Positions 42,033 to 50,347 of a stretch of DNA of 64,000 nucleotides are shown one piece after another. The notes under the pieces were generated by a model. It was given only the letters and a program-made list of their open reading frames with translations. It was not told the origin of the DNA and made no database searches. The position numbers were made by a program, and so were the translations under genes. This DNA is from Treponema putidum. Its GTDB lineage: Bacteria > Spirochaetota > Spirochaetia > Treponematales > Treponemataceae. Location of the stretch: assembly GCF_000755145.1 (NCBI RefSeq), contig NZ_CP009228.1:372001-436000 (forward strand), given 5' to 3'. Numbering within the stretch: position 1 is the first letter of the stretch; every line of letters starts with the position of its first letter.

Positions 42033-43979
42033 TTATTGGTTATCGGATTCGGAAGAGTCTTCACTACCCTCAGTAGAATCCGAATTCTCAGCTGAACTGC
42101 CGCCTTCAGTGTTTTCCTGAACAGGTTGACCGGAAGGAACAACGGGAGCAGGAGTAGGGGCAGGCGGGCGGCCTAAAAATAAAACTATATCCTCATCATC
42201 TTTTTTGTGTTTCATTTTTAGAAAAAGAGTACGGGTTCTTTCATCATAAACGTAGCCTGACGAATTATAAATCTCAAATCTGGAGTCCGTTCTAAAGTCT
42301 ATTCCATGGATTTGTATTCTATAAAAAGGGCGAATGCCTCTTATAATTAGGTAATGAGTATTATCAGCTTTAGACGAAATCCTAAAACTCAATATTTTTG
42401 TGTCATTTTTAAGTACATTTATTTCTCCGGCAGATGTCCAAGCCCAAATACCGGGTTCGGCTTTTAAAGCCAAAGATTCTTCATGAGGATAGCTTGGATT
42501 ATCACGAATAGCAACCGGATATAGTTTTTCTGCATGGAGAATGACGGCATCATTAGCCATAAGTCCTAACTTCTTTGCCTTATCTCCCTGAATATCAAAA
42601 GATGCCGGCAAACTTGGAGAGCCTCCTCCAAGTGAAAAGATAGAAGAATACAGAGCCTGCCCTACAGCCTTCCATGTTGTTTTTTCGGGATATGAATTTC
42701 CATAACGGATTAAAATTGATGCAGCATTCAAGGTATTTTCCGTGTCAATGGTTTTCTTATCGGAAGAAATATACACCCCCTCATCAATCAAAAGCAAAGA
42801 ATCTTTTAAAACAGTCTCATATTTTTCGGAATTTTCCATAAACAAATTTTGTCTATTAGGAAAATAAAGACTATAATCCATTGCTGCTTCCAACAAGCCT
42901 ATAGCAACCCAAGAGCTTAATTCTTCTTCATTCATATTGGAAGCTATTTTTTCCAAAGCAGGAATTAAATTTGCCCGAGAATTATTTATTAAAAACGGAA
43001 TAACAGAGCCGCTGTAAAATACGGACGGATCAGAGTTTGCTATATCGGATTCAATACCTGATAATCTCCTTCTATGGTATGCTGTAAGGCTTTTTTCGTT
43101 TTCTACAAGATTGCCATAAAATGCGGCCGATATATAGCTTCTTTTCTCTTTGGGTAAAAGAGATGCAGGAGCCGATAAAAGAGCTCTTGAATATTCGCCT
43201 TTAAAGGCTCTTTCGGCTATATATGCCGTCAAAAGTTCTTCATTATAATTTCTTGACAAAATCACATTAGAAAAATACTCCAAGGCCTTTTCCCGAAATA
43301 ATTGCTTTGTTTTCCCGTATTCTTCATCACTTGCGATGGGAATGCGGGGAATTGATTCAAATTCCAAACTTTGTGATTGAACATAGGTTTCATAAAAAGC
43401 GGTACGCTTTGAACCGGAAAGAATTAGATGGGGCAATTCCGAAGAATCATCGGTATTACCGAACCCGTATCCTCCTCTAAAAACAAAGCGGTCCTTTCCA
43501 TACCTTAAAAATATCTGCTCATCCTGCCGCTCAAGCCGGGCTGATTGGGTCAATTTCCAAGGGAAATAAACGGTTTCAACCTCGGACGGCATCGAAACGG
43601 AAATTTTTACCGTATTAATTGTTTCCGAAATATATGAGGTAAAATCTATCGAAACATCGTTAGAACAAACAACGCTAAAAGAATCTTCGTTTTTTTTATA
43701 CTCTAAAACCTTTAAGCTAATATTTTTATTATTGCTTGTTTTTGCAATAACAGGGCTCTGATCTGTAATATAAAAATCCAAGCCGTTCGATACTATGTGG
43801 AGGGGTAAAAGAGGAGTTCTGTTTCCGGTTTCATCAACTTCATCCCTGCCCGAAACCGTCATAGAGCCTATTGTATAATAAAAGGTCTTTCCGATAGTAA
43901 ATTGAATAATAAAAATGCCGAAAATTATTAGTATATACAATATAGTTAACGCAATTATCCTACTTGATTTGTGCTTCAT
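42033..43979 (-). CDS. Membrane-anchored protein of unknown function
   Basis: A 648-residue protein with an N-terminal membrane helix (about residues 8-28) and a long periplasmic part. The C-terminal ~40 residues are Ser/Glu/Asp-rich and low in complexity, preceded by a Pro-rich stretch (about 600-615). The middle is helical (around 220-480). No catalytic motif or known family was recognised. Divergent from the TPR lipoprotein gene with 55 bases between, so the two share a promoter region. Confidence 0.7.
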   Translation of the reverse strand: MKHKSSRIIALTILYILIIFGIFIIQFTIGKTFYYTIGSMTVSGRDEVDETGNRTPLLPLHIVSNGLDFYITDQSPVIAKTSNNKNISLKVLEYKKNEDSFSVVCSNDVSIDFTSYISETINTVKISVSMPSEVETVYFPWKLTQSARLERQDEQIFLRYGKDRFVFRGGYGFGNTDDSSELPHLILSGSKRTAFYETYVQSQSLEFESIPRIPIASDEEYGKTKQLFREKALEYFSNVILSRNYNEELLTAYIAERAFKGEYSRALLSAPASLLPKEKRSYISAAFYGNLVENEKSLTAYHRRRLSGIESDIANSDPSVFYSGSVIPFLINNSRANLIPALEKIASNMNEEELSSWVAIGLLEAAMDYSLYFPNRQNLFMENSEKYETVLKDSLLLIDEGVYISSDKKTIDTENTLNAASILIRYGNSYPEKTTWKAVGQALYSSIFSLGGGSPSLPASFDIQGDKAKKLGLMANDAVILHAEKLYPVAIRDNPSYPHEESLALKAEPGIWAWTSAGEINVLKNDTKILSFRISSKADNTHYLIIRGIRPFYRIQIHGIDFRTDSRFEIYNSSGYVYDERTRTLFLKMKHKKDDEDIVLFLGRPPAPTPAPVVPSGQPVQENTEGGSSAENSDSTEGSEDSSESDNQ

Positions 43980-44034
43980 AATGTTATAGTGTATATAAAC
44001 TAAGGAATAATTGCAATACTTTTAAGGAGCTATT

Positions 44035-45468
44035 ATGAAAATAACCAAGCAAATTTGTGTTTATTTTAGTTTTTTGATAGCGGTTTCTATCATTTTTTCT
44101 TGTAAAACAACTGAAAAAGCCGTTACCCCCGCTGTAATTGAAGAGCCAAAAAAAACCGAAAAAACGGTAAACAAAAATCCGAGAGAAGAGTTTACTGATA
44201 AACTTACTCAACTTTCTCAAAAAGGAGATTTAGACGGAATTTTAAAATTGATAGACACATCGGATTCTGAAGTAACTAATAATTTTAATATACAATATCT
44301 AAAATTGTCCATTCTCATCTCGATGAGAAAAACAAAGGAAGCGGAAACCTTAGCTGAAGAACTCTCCAAGTCTTACCCCAATAATACCGATATTCTATAT
44401 TCTCAAGTTATGATGGCCCAAGCTGAAAACAACCAACAAAAAAAAGATCAATATTTAAAAAAAATACTGGCTATAAATCCAAAAGATTCAAGAGCATTAA
44501 CAGAGCAGGGCTTGGACTTTTACTCGGCCAAAAGATACAATGATGCAAGAAGAAAATTTATAGAAGCTTATAAGGTTGACCCTAAATGCACGGAAGCCCT
44601 TATAGGTCTGGGACGCATAAACTATCTTGAAGGAAAACTTGACCAATCTGAGGCAAATTTAACGGCAGTCTTGGAGCAAGAACCCAATAACAGCACAGCC
44701 CTTGCAGAACTTGCCCGCATAAAATCCGAAACAAATAGAATGTATCAAGCTCTTCAGGATATAAATAAGGCAGCAGAGCTTGAACCTAATAATCCCAGCC
44801 ATTGGATTGATATAGGCTCTTACAATCTTACAATCGGCCGAAAAGAGGAAGCAAAAAAAGCTTACAGTAGGGTTATAGAGCTGACTCCCGATTCCTACAT
44901 AGCCTATATCTACCGTGCAGGCATAAACGATGAACTTGGGTATAAGGAAGAGGCTCTTGATGATTACATAAAGGTATGCAATCTTTATCCGCCGTATTAT
45001 TTTGCACTGGAAGGAGCCGGAATTTTGTTTTGGGAAAAAGGAGACTGGGTAAATGCAGGCACGGCATTTTTAAAAGCCTTGAGCAAGGCACCCGCTTCTT
45101 ATCAATATGCTCTTTTATATGCGGTAAGTCTATATAAACAAAACAAAAAACTTGATGCAAAAAAATTTATGCAAAACTATCTAAAAAACATAAACAGGAC
45201 TGAAAAAGAGAACGAGTACTTTTTATGCCGCCTTTTTGTAGATTTTGCAGGAGACACTGAATTAATAAACAGGGCAACGGCAGAAACCGACATGGTAAAA
45301 AAGGGCAGACTGTTCTTTTATCTCGGGGAGTTTTACAATTTGACAAAAAAATATGCTCTTGCTGAAAAATGCTATGTTCAAGTGCTTTCAATAGAAAATC
45401 CGGCCTTTTTTGAATATCGTTTTGCTAAAAAAGCTATGGATGAATTTAATTCAAACTCAGGAAAATAA
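44035..45468 (+). CDS. TPR-repeat lipoprotein
   Basis: A 477-residue lipoprotein: signal peptide with a lipobox IIFSC (Cys about residue 23), a Lys/Glu-rich linker, then about ten tetratricopeptide repeats (ALTEQGLDFYSAKRYNDARRKF, ALIGLGRINYLEGKLDQSEANL, HWIDIGSYNLTIGRKEEAKKAY are examples). TPR lipoproteins act as scaffolds in envelope assembly. AAGGAG precedes the ATG. The next gene starts 7 bases after its stop, so they are likely cotranscribed. Confidence 0.88.
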   Translation: MKITKQICVYFSFLIAVSIIFSCKTTEKAVTPAVIEEPKKTEKTVNKNPREEFTDKLTQLSQKGDLDGILKLIDTSDSEVTNNFNIQYLKLSILISMRKTKEAETLAEELSKSYPNNTDILYSQVMMAQAENNQQKKDQYLKKILAINPKDSRALTEQGLDFYSAKRYNDARRKFIEAYKVDPKCTEALIGLGRINYLEGKLDQSEANLTAVLEQEPNNSTALAELARIKSETNRMYQALQDINKAAELEPNNPSHWIDIGSYNLTIGRKEEAKKAYSRVIELTPDSYIAYIYRAGINDELGYKEEALDDYIKVCNLYPPYYFALEGAGILFWEKGDWVNAGTAFLKALSKAPASYQYALLYAVSLYKQNKKLDAKKFMQNYLKNINRTEKENEYFLCRLFVDFAGDTELINRATAETDMVKKGRLFFYLGEFYNLTKKYALAEKCYVQVLSIENPAFFEYRFAKKAMDEFNSNSGK

Positions 45469-45475
45469 GGTAAAA

Positions 45476-46132
45476 ATGCTTAAAGAAGAAAAAACCAAGG
45501 TACGAAACCTAATAAAAGAATATTTTAAAAGCCCCGATGGAAAAAAACTTATACAAAAAACAGAAGAACTCCAAACTTCTCAAAACTATTGCAAGGATTT
45601 TTTAAATAAAATACCTAAATACAGTGAAGCTAAAACGGTTTTTGCCTATCATCCCATAAAAGAAGAATTTCCTACCTTAGGACTTTTAAAACAAGCATAT
45701 TCAGATAAAAAGACTGTAGCCCTCCCCCTTGTCTCGGATAATGACCTTATATTCAAAAAAATGCAATTTAAAGACGGAAAAATAGAACCTGTTCAAGCCG
45801 GAATTTTCGGTATCATGGAGCCGCCCGAAAAAGCCTTTAACCTTTTTCCTCAAACAGAAGAAGAAAAAGCTCTGCATCCTTTGGAGCTGCCCCTTTTGAT
45901 TTTAGTACCGGGAAGGGCATTTTCAAAAAAGGGGGAAAGAATGGGAAGGGGCGGCGGTTTTTACGATAGATTTTTTGAAAAACTCTTTAAAAGCATAAAA
46001 AAAGAAGAAGTTTGTCTTGCAGGGCTTTGTTTTTCGGGGCAAATTTTAGATAAGATTCCAATAGGAGATTTTGACTATCCCGTAGACCTTGTCATAACCG
46101 AATCTGATGTTTATTTTAAGCCGTCCAAATAA
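45476..46132 (+). CDS. 5-formyltetrahydrofolate cyclo-ligase
   Basis: Converts 5-formyl-THF to 5,10-methenyl-THF with ATP, recycling folate. The 218-residue product has the family motifs YHPIKEEFPT (about 58-67), LPLLILVPGRAFSKKGERMGRGGGFYDRFF (about 137-166) and the substrate-binding FDYPVDLVITE near the end. The start at 45476 (MLKEEKTKVRNLIK) is chosen; a frame from 45410 would overlap the lipoprotein coding region. AATAAGG lies upstream. Confidence 0.9.
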   Translation: MLKEEKTKVRNLIKEYFKSPDGKKLIQKTEELQTSQNYCKDFLNKIPKYSEAKTVFAYHPIKEEFPTLGLLKQAYSDKKTVALPLVSDNDLIFKKMQFKDGKIEPVQAGIFGIMEPPEKAFNLFPQTEEEKALHPLELPLLILVPGRAFSKKGERMGRGGGFYDRFFEKLFKSIKKEEVCLAGLCFSGQILDKIPIGDFDYPVDLVITESDVYFKPSK

Positions 46133-46182
46133 CAATGCTTAAAATAAAATTTGATAAAATAATAAAAAACACGAATTTTCTA

Positions 46183-46211
46183 TTGACATTTTATAAGAAA
46201 TAGTGTAATAT
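46183..46211 (+). promoter_or_regulatory. Promoter of tRNA-Asn
   Basis: TTGACA (46183-46188) and TAATAT (46206-46211) with a 17-base spacer, 24 bases before the tRNA. Confidence 0.75.
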
Positions 46212-46235
46212 CCTAAAACTTCCGATTGGAAGCAT

Positions 46236-46308
46236 TCCCCTGTAGCTCAGTAGGCAGAGCAAGTGGCTGTTAACCACTGGGTCCGTGGTTCGAACCCGCG
46301 CGGGGGAG
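46236..46308 (+). tRNA. tRNA-Asn (GUU)
   Basis: Full cloverleaf: acceptor TCCCCTG/CGGGGGA, D-loop TAGCTCAGTAGGCAGAGC, anticodon loop CTGTTAA with GUU, T-arm GGTTCGAACCC. Discriminator G. CCA is not encoded. Confidence 0.95.
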
Positions 46309-46318
46309 CTATTCAAAA

Positions 46319-46352
46319 GAAAGCTGATCTTTAAAGGTCAGCTGATTTTTTA
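46319..46352 (+). terminator. Hairpin with T-run between tRNA-Asn and rpmB
   Basis: AGCTGATC / GGTCAGCT stem with a TTTAAA loop, followed by GATTTTTT. It can terminate the tRNA transcript or reduce readthrough into rpmB 15 bases downstream. Confidence 0.7.
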
Positions 46353-46366
46353 AAGGCAGGTGAGAT

Positions 46367-46558
46367 ATGTCAAGAGTATGTGAAATTTGCGGAAAAGGCT
46401 CGTTATCCGGAAACTCAGTAAGTAAATCCAAAATTCACACAAAAAGAGTTTGGAAGCCCAATTTAGTAAATGTAAAGACAGAAATCGGCGGCAGAACTCT
46501 AACCATTAAAATGTGTTCGCGATGCTTAAAAAGCGACTACGTTACAAAAAAAGTTTAG
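46367..46558 (+). CDS. rpmB: 50S ribosomal protein L28
   Basis: A 63-residue L28 with the zinc-binding form of the protein (CEICGKG at the N-terminus and CSRCLKS near residue 51). The core motif VSKSKIHTKRVWKPNLVNVK is typical. AGGTGA precedes the ATG. It lies between tRNA-Asn and a strong terminator, possibly read through from the tRNA promoter. Confidence 0.95.
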   Translation: MSRVCEICGKGSLSGNSVSKSKIHTKRVWKPNLVNVKTEIGGRTLTIKMCSRCLKSDYVTKKV

Positions 46559-46590
46559 TTTTCTTAATTTACTCCTTTTTATTTACATTT

Positions 46591-46624
46591 CGAGCCTGCA
46601 TAAAAGCGGGCTCGATTTTTTTTA
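46591..46624 (+). terminator. Intrinsic terminator of rpmB
   Basis: CGAGCCTGC / GCGGGCTCG stem (one G-T pair) with an ATAAAA loop and a T-run of eight. Confidence 0.9.
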
Positions 46625-46673
46625 TTAAAACCCTTCGCGCGACAAGAATAAGGTTACTATAAAAATATCGGTT

Positions 46674-47138
46674 TTAGATGCCCATATAAATTAAAACTAT
46701 AAATGCAAGGACAAAATATATAAGACCTGCTGCTACCCAGCCCCATCTGTTTTTACGCTTTAAGTTCTTTTTATTTTTAAACTTTCCAAAATCGGTAGTT
46801 ACATGAGCATCTTTTTTCATAGTAACTCCATATTTAATAGTTTCTCCTAATTGTAAAAAGCCGAATAAAATTACATCAAAAAGACCCGACTTATTTATTA
46901 CAGACAAACCGCCTATTCCGGCTAAAAAAACGGAAGCAATAAAAAGGCCGTCACATAGGTGATGCAAAAAGGAGTGAGAGCTTCCTCGCGAAAAAAAGAT
47001 AACAACAGCCGCAGTAATCACTGCCCCAACACCAAATGGAGCAAAAAAACTGAATAGTAATCCGGTTTTTTTTTGAGGTACAATCTCCTCAACTTCATTA
47101 TCGAAAAAATTATTGCCAGTGTCGGATTTATTTTCCAT
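46674..47138 (-). CDS. DUF3899-type small membrane protein
   Basis: A 154-residue protein with three transmembrane segments (about 28-50, 62-84 and 132-152) and a hydrophilic N-terminus. The order of helices and the basic stretch FKNKKNLKRKNRWGW before the last helix fit the DUF3899 family, which has no assigned function. It follows the opp operon on the minus strand but is separated from it by a strong terminator. Confidence 0.75.
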   Translation of the reverse strand: MENKSDTGNNFFDNEVEEIVPQKKTGLLFSFFAPFGVGAVITAAVVIFFSRGSSHSFLHHLCDGLFIASVFLAGIGGLSVINKSGLFDVILFGFLQLGETIKYGVTMKKDAHVTTDFGKFKNKKNLKRKNRWGWVAAGLIYFVLAFIVLIYMGI

Positions 47139-47151
47139 AAATACTACCTTT

Positions 47152-47186
47152 AAAAAAAGTACGGCAGATTTTAGATCTGCCGTACT
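47152..47186 (-). terminator. Terminator of the opp operon
   Basis: Stem AGTACGGCAGAT / ATCTGCCGTACT followed on the minus strand by seven T. It closes the transcript just after oppF (stop at 47205). Confidence 0.93.
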
Positions 47187-47204
47187 AAGGATTAGATTAT
47201 TTTA

Positions 47205-48227
47205 TCATTTGGGTAATTTTTCATATTCGGCATCATTGCATAAAACCCAATGCTTTTCACGAACTTCTCTAAACTTCGGCTTATCTACGGAATAGTCGTG
47301 TGCCAAAGCCGGTACATACACTTCTCTTTTTCTATTCCGTTCGGTATTGGGATCCGGTACGGGAATAGCAGAAAGCAAAGCACGAGTATAAGGGTGAAAA
47401 GGATGAGCAAAAAGCTCATCTGAATCTGCGAGCTCAACCATTCTTCCGTAATACATAACTGCAATTCGGTTTGAAAAATATTTTACAACAGCTAGGTCGT
47501 GAGCTATAAACAAAATAGTAAGATTCATTTCACGGCGTAAATCATTCATTAGGTTTATAACCTGAGCCTGTACCGAAACGTCCAATGCGCTTATAGGTTC
47601 ATCGGCAATGATAATTTCGGGATTCATAACAATAGCTCGTGCTATACCGATACGCTGTCTTTGGCCGCCTGAAAATTCGTGAGGATATCTTTCGGCATGC
47701 TCTGCAACAAGGCCTACGAGGTTTAAAGTTTCTTTGACTTTTGCATCAATTTTTTTCATGTCCCTCTCGCCGCGAATAATCATTCCTTCACCTATTATTT
47801 CCCGAACCGTCATACGCGGATCCAATGAAGAAATAGGATCTTGAAATATCATTTGAATATCGGACAAAGCCTCATTGTAACGCATTTTTTTCATCATCTT
47901 TTTATCGACACGAAATTTAGCCTCTAACTCTTCAGCTAATTGCTTGTTGCCTGATGCCCTTGCCTCTTTAATTCTTTCTTTCAAAAAAGGAAGGCCTGAA
48001 TTAATATGATGGTCCTTATAGTAAATATCTCCGCCGGTAATTTCGTAAAGGCCTATAATCGAACGGCCTATTGTAGTTTTACCGCATCCGGATTCTCCTA
48101 CAATCCCGAAAACTTCACCCTTATGGACATCAAAGCTCACGTCATCGACAGCTTTAAGGTACTTACCCTCAAGTTTAAAGTATTGCTTTAAATTATTTAC
48201 TCTCAAAATCAAATCATTATTATTCAT
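47205..48227 (-). CDS. oppF: Oligopeptide ABC transporter ATP-binding protein OppF
   Basis: The second ATPase of the peptide importer. The 340-residue protein has Walker A GESGCGKTT (about 41-49), Q-loop MIFQDPISSLDPRMTVREII, signature FSGGQRQRIGIARAIV, Walker B IIIADEPISALD and the C-terminal oligopeptide-binding zinc/Fe-S-like extension (HPFHPYTRALLSAIPVPDP). It contains a short insertion near residues 75-105 (lysine/glutamate-rich). Its ATG overlaps the oppD stop by 8 bases. Confidence 0.95.
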   Translation of the reverse strand: MNNNDLILRVNNLKQYFKLEGKYLKAVDDVSFDVHKGEVFGIVGESGCGKTTIGRSIIGLYEITGGDIYYKDHHINSGLPFLKERIKEARASGNKQLAEELEAKFRVDKKMMKKMRYNEALSDIQMIFQDPISSLDPRMTVREIIGEGMIIRGERDMKKIDAKVKETLNLVGLVAEHAERYPHEFSGGQRQRIGIARAIVMNPEIIIADEPISALDVSVQAQVINLMNDLRREMNLTILFIAHDLAVVKYFSNRIAVMYYGRMVELADSDELFAHPFHPYTRALLSAIPVPDPNTERNRKREVYVPALAHDYSVDKPKFREVREKHWVLCNDAEYEKLPK

Positions 48228-50346
48228 TTTGTCCTCCTATTTTCTCTCTCATTCGGCGAATTCGGTCGGTAACAATAAGCGGAGGCTTAATGTCTTTAGG
48301 TGCATCAGGATGCAATAACCATGTTGCAGCTTTGTGAGTAGGAGTTATTTCAAACATCGGCGGTTCCTCTTCAAAGTCAATTTCCATTGCATATTTATTG
48401 CGTTGAGCAAAAGCATCGCCCTTAGGCGGGAAAATCATATTAGGAGGTACACCCGGAATCGATTCAAGTTTTTCCTTGGTATCCAAATCAGGCATAGAAG
48501 ACAAAAGAGCCCACGTATAAGGATGAGCGGGTTCATAGAATACTTCATCAACCGAACCGTATTCGACGATTTTACCTGCATACATAACTGCAATTTCATC
48601 TGCCATATTTGCAACAACGCCGAGGTCATGAGTAATAAAGATAATTGAAAGGTTTCTTTCCCGCTTTAACTCGTTTATCAATTCAAGAATCTGAGCTTGA
48701 ATGGTAACATCCAATGCCGTCGTAGGTTCGTCGCAAATCAAAATATCCGGGTTTGAAGCAAGCGCTATTGCTATAACAACTCGCTGCCTCATACCGCCCG
48801 AAAATTGGAACGGATATTGCATAAACCTTTGGCGGGCTTGCGGAATACCTACTTCATTCATTAAATCGATAGACCTTGTTTTAGCCAAACTATATTTCAT
48901 CTTATAGTTCATTTTGGAAGATTCGACAATCATCGCTTCCAATACTTTCTCGGCACGGTCCTTTACATCAAGGTGGGCATTTTTTTCAAGCTTATCTTCA
49001 AATGAAGCTTTAAGTTTGATTAAAATATCCCGTATTTTGTCTTCAAGACGGTCAAGGGTTACCCCGGTGGGCAGCCTAAACTTTTTAATTAGATTAGCTT
49101 TAGACTTACCCGTCATATTCTCAGCCTTTAAAGACATTTTGTATATAAAGATAGCATTATCAATTGAACCTTCAAATGTATAGGCAAAACCGTTTTTGTG
49201 TAAGTCCAATTTATCTATAGCTTCTTTAACAATAGGCTTTAATTTATTGCATGTATCCGAAACGGAATTTACATCAATTTTGCCTTGCAGAATATTCAAA
49301 GTTTCCTGTATTTTTGAAATTGCCGTTTTTTTATCATCGGCAGATTTATTATTAGAATATTCTACAGCCTTGCATACCATAAGTAAAAAATTATCGAGGA
49401 ATTCTTCTTCAAATAATTTTTTTGCCGTATCATTGAGCAGCTTGATATCTTTACTAGCAAATTCCTCTTTACCTTTCTGGAGTGAATAATACCCCAAAGC
49501 AACAAAGTCAGGCTTATGTCTTTCAAGACCGTTTTGTAAAATGACTTTTAAAGCACCTAAAGCGGCTTCCACTTCAGCCTTATCCGTTTCAGAGCCTTTA
49601 CTCATCTTGTATTTGCCTGCGACAACTGAAAGGTCTTCAACGGCAGAAACAAAAGCAGGATTATCTGATGGAATCAAAAAAACATTTCCGCAGTTTTTTG
49701 AATATTGTACAATCCTTTTTATTTCTTGTGCAACTTCAGCAACCGGCTTGTCAATTAATTGAATCTTAGCACCGTCAATGTATGAAATTGTAGTTTCAGC
49801 CGTATCATGGGCAATATTATATGCCCGTTCAAGTCTACATCCTTCAGAAATATAGCCGGTAAACTTACTCATCGATTCTTTGACCTTAGCACTATCTTCA
49901 CCTGCCAGAATCATATTATCTTGCAAAACCTTTGCAAGTTCTTTATAATTCTTTTTAGATTGCTTCCTTTGAGTAACATTGTTTGCAAGTATTGCCTCTG
50001 TAAGTTGTTTTCCGACACGGACAATGGGGTTTAAACTTGACAGAGGATCCTGAAATATCATAGCTATATTGTTTCCGCGGATATCATGGAAAACTTCTTC
50101 GGGTATCTGCAGCAAATCCTTTCCGTCATAGTAAATTTCTCCGTCTTCAACAGTTGCATTTCCTGCTAGAATACCCAGAATAGCTCTTGCAGTTACGGAT
50201 TTTCCGGAACCGGATTCTCCTACTATAGCTAATGTTTTGCCTTCTTCAAGATTGAATGAAACGTCCCTGACAGCACGAACATAGCCGTTATTTGTCCAAA
50301 ACGATATTTTTGCATTTCGTACTTCTAATTTTGTTTTATTTGCCAT
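48220..50346 (-). CDS. oppD: Oligopeptide ABC transporter ATP-binding protein OppD with large internal insertion
   Basis: The first ATPase of the importer. At 708 residues it is about twice the normal ~330. Walker A is GESGSGKS (about 43-50) and the Q-loop is MIFQDPLSSLNPIVRVGKQL (about 95-114). The usual helical region is then interrupted by about 360 extra residues that are mainly helical and lysine/glutamate-rich. The normal sequence resumes with IDLMNEVGIPQARQRF (about 493-508), signature FSGGMRQRVVIA and Walker B ILICDEPTTALD. The reading frame is intact throughout, so this is an insertion in the helical domain and not an annotation error. It starts 1 base after oppC. Confidence 0.93.
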   Translation of the reverse strand: MANKTKLEVRNAKISFWTNNGYVRAVRDVSFNLEEGKTLAIVGESGSGKSVTARAILGILAGNATVEDGEIYYDGKDLLQIPEEVFHDIRGNNIAMIFQDPLSSLNPIVRVGKQLTEAILANNVTQRKQSKKNYKELAKVLQDNMILAGEDSAKVKESMSKFTGYISEGCRLERAYNIAHDTAETTISYIDGAKIQLIDKPVAEVAQEIKRIVQYSKNCGNVFLIPSDNPAFVSAVEDLSVVAGKYKMSKGSETDKAEVEAALGALKVILQNGLERHKPDFVALGYYSLQKGKEEFASKDIKLLNDTAKKLFEEEFLDNFLLMVCKAVEYSNNKSADDKKTAISKIQETLNILQGKIDVNSVSDTCNKLKPIVKEAIDKLDLHKNGFAYTFEGSIDNAIFIYKMSLKAENMTGKSKANLIKKFRLPTGVTLDRLEDKIRDILIKLKASFEDKLEKNAHLDVKDRAEKVLEAMIVESSKMNYKMKYSLAKTRSIDLMNEVGIPQARQRFMQYPFQFSGGMRQRVVIAIALASNPDILICDEPTTALDVTIQAQILELINELKRERNLSIIFITHDLGVVANMADEIAVMYAGKIVEYGSVDEVFYEPAHPYTWALLSSMPDLDTKEKLESIPGVPPNMIFPPKGDAFAQRNKYAMEIDFEEEPPMFEITPTHKAATWLLHPDAPKDIKPPLIVTDRIRRMREKIGGQNE

Positions 50347-50347
50347 A

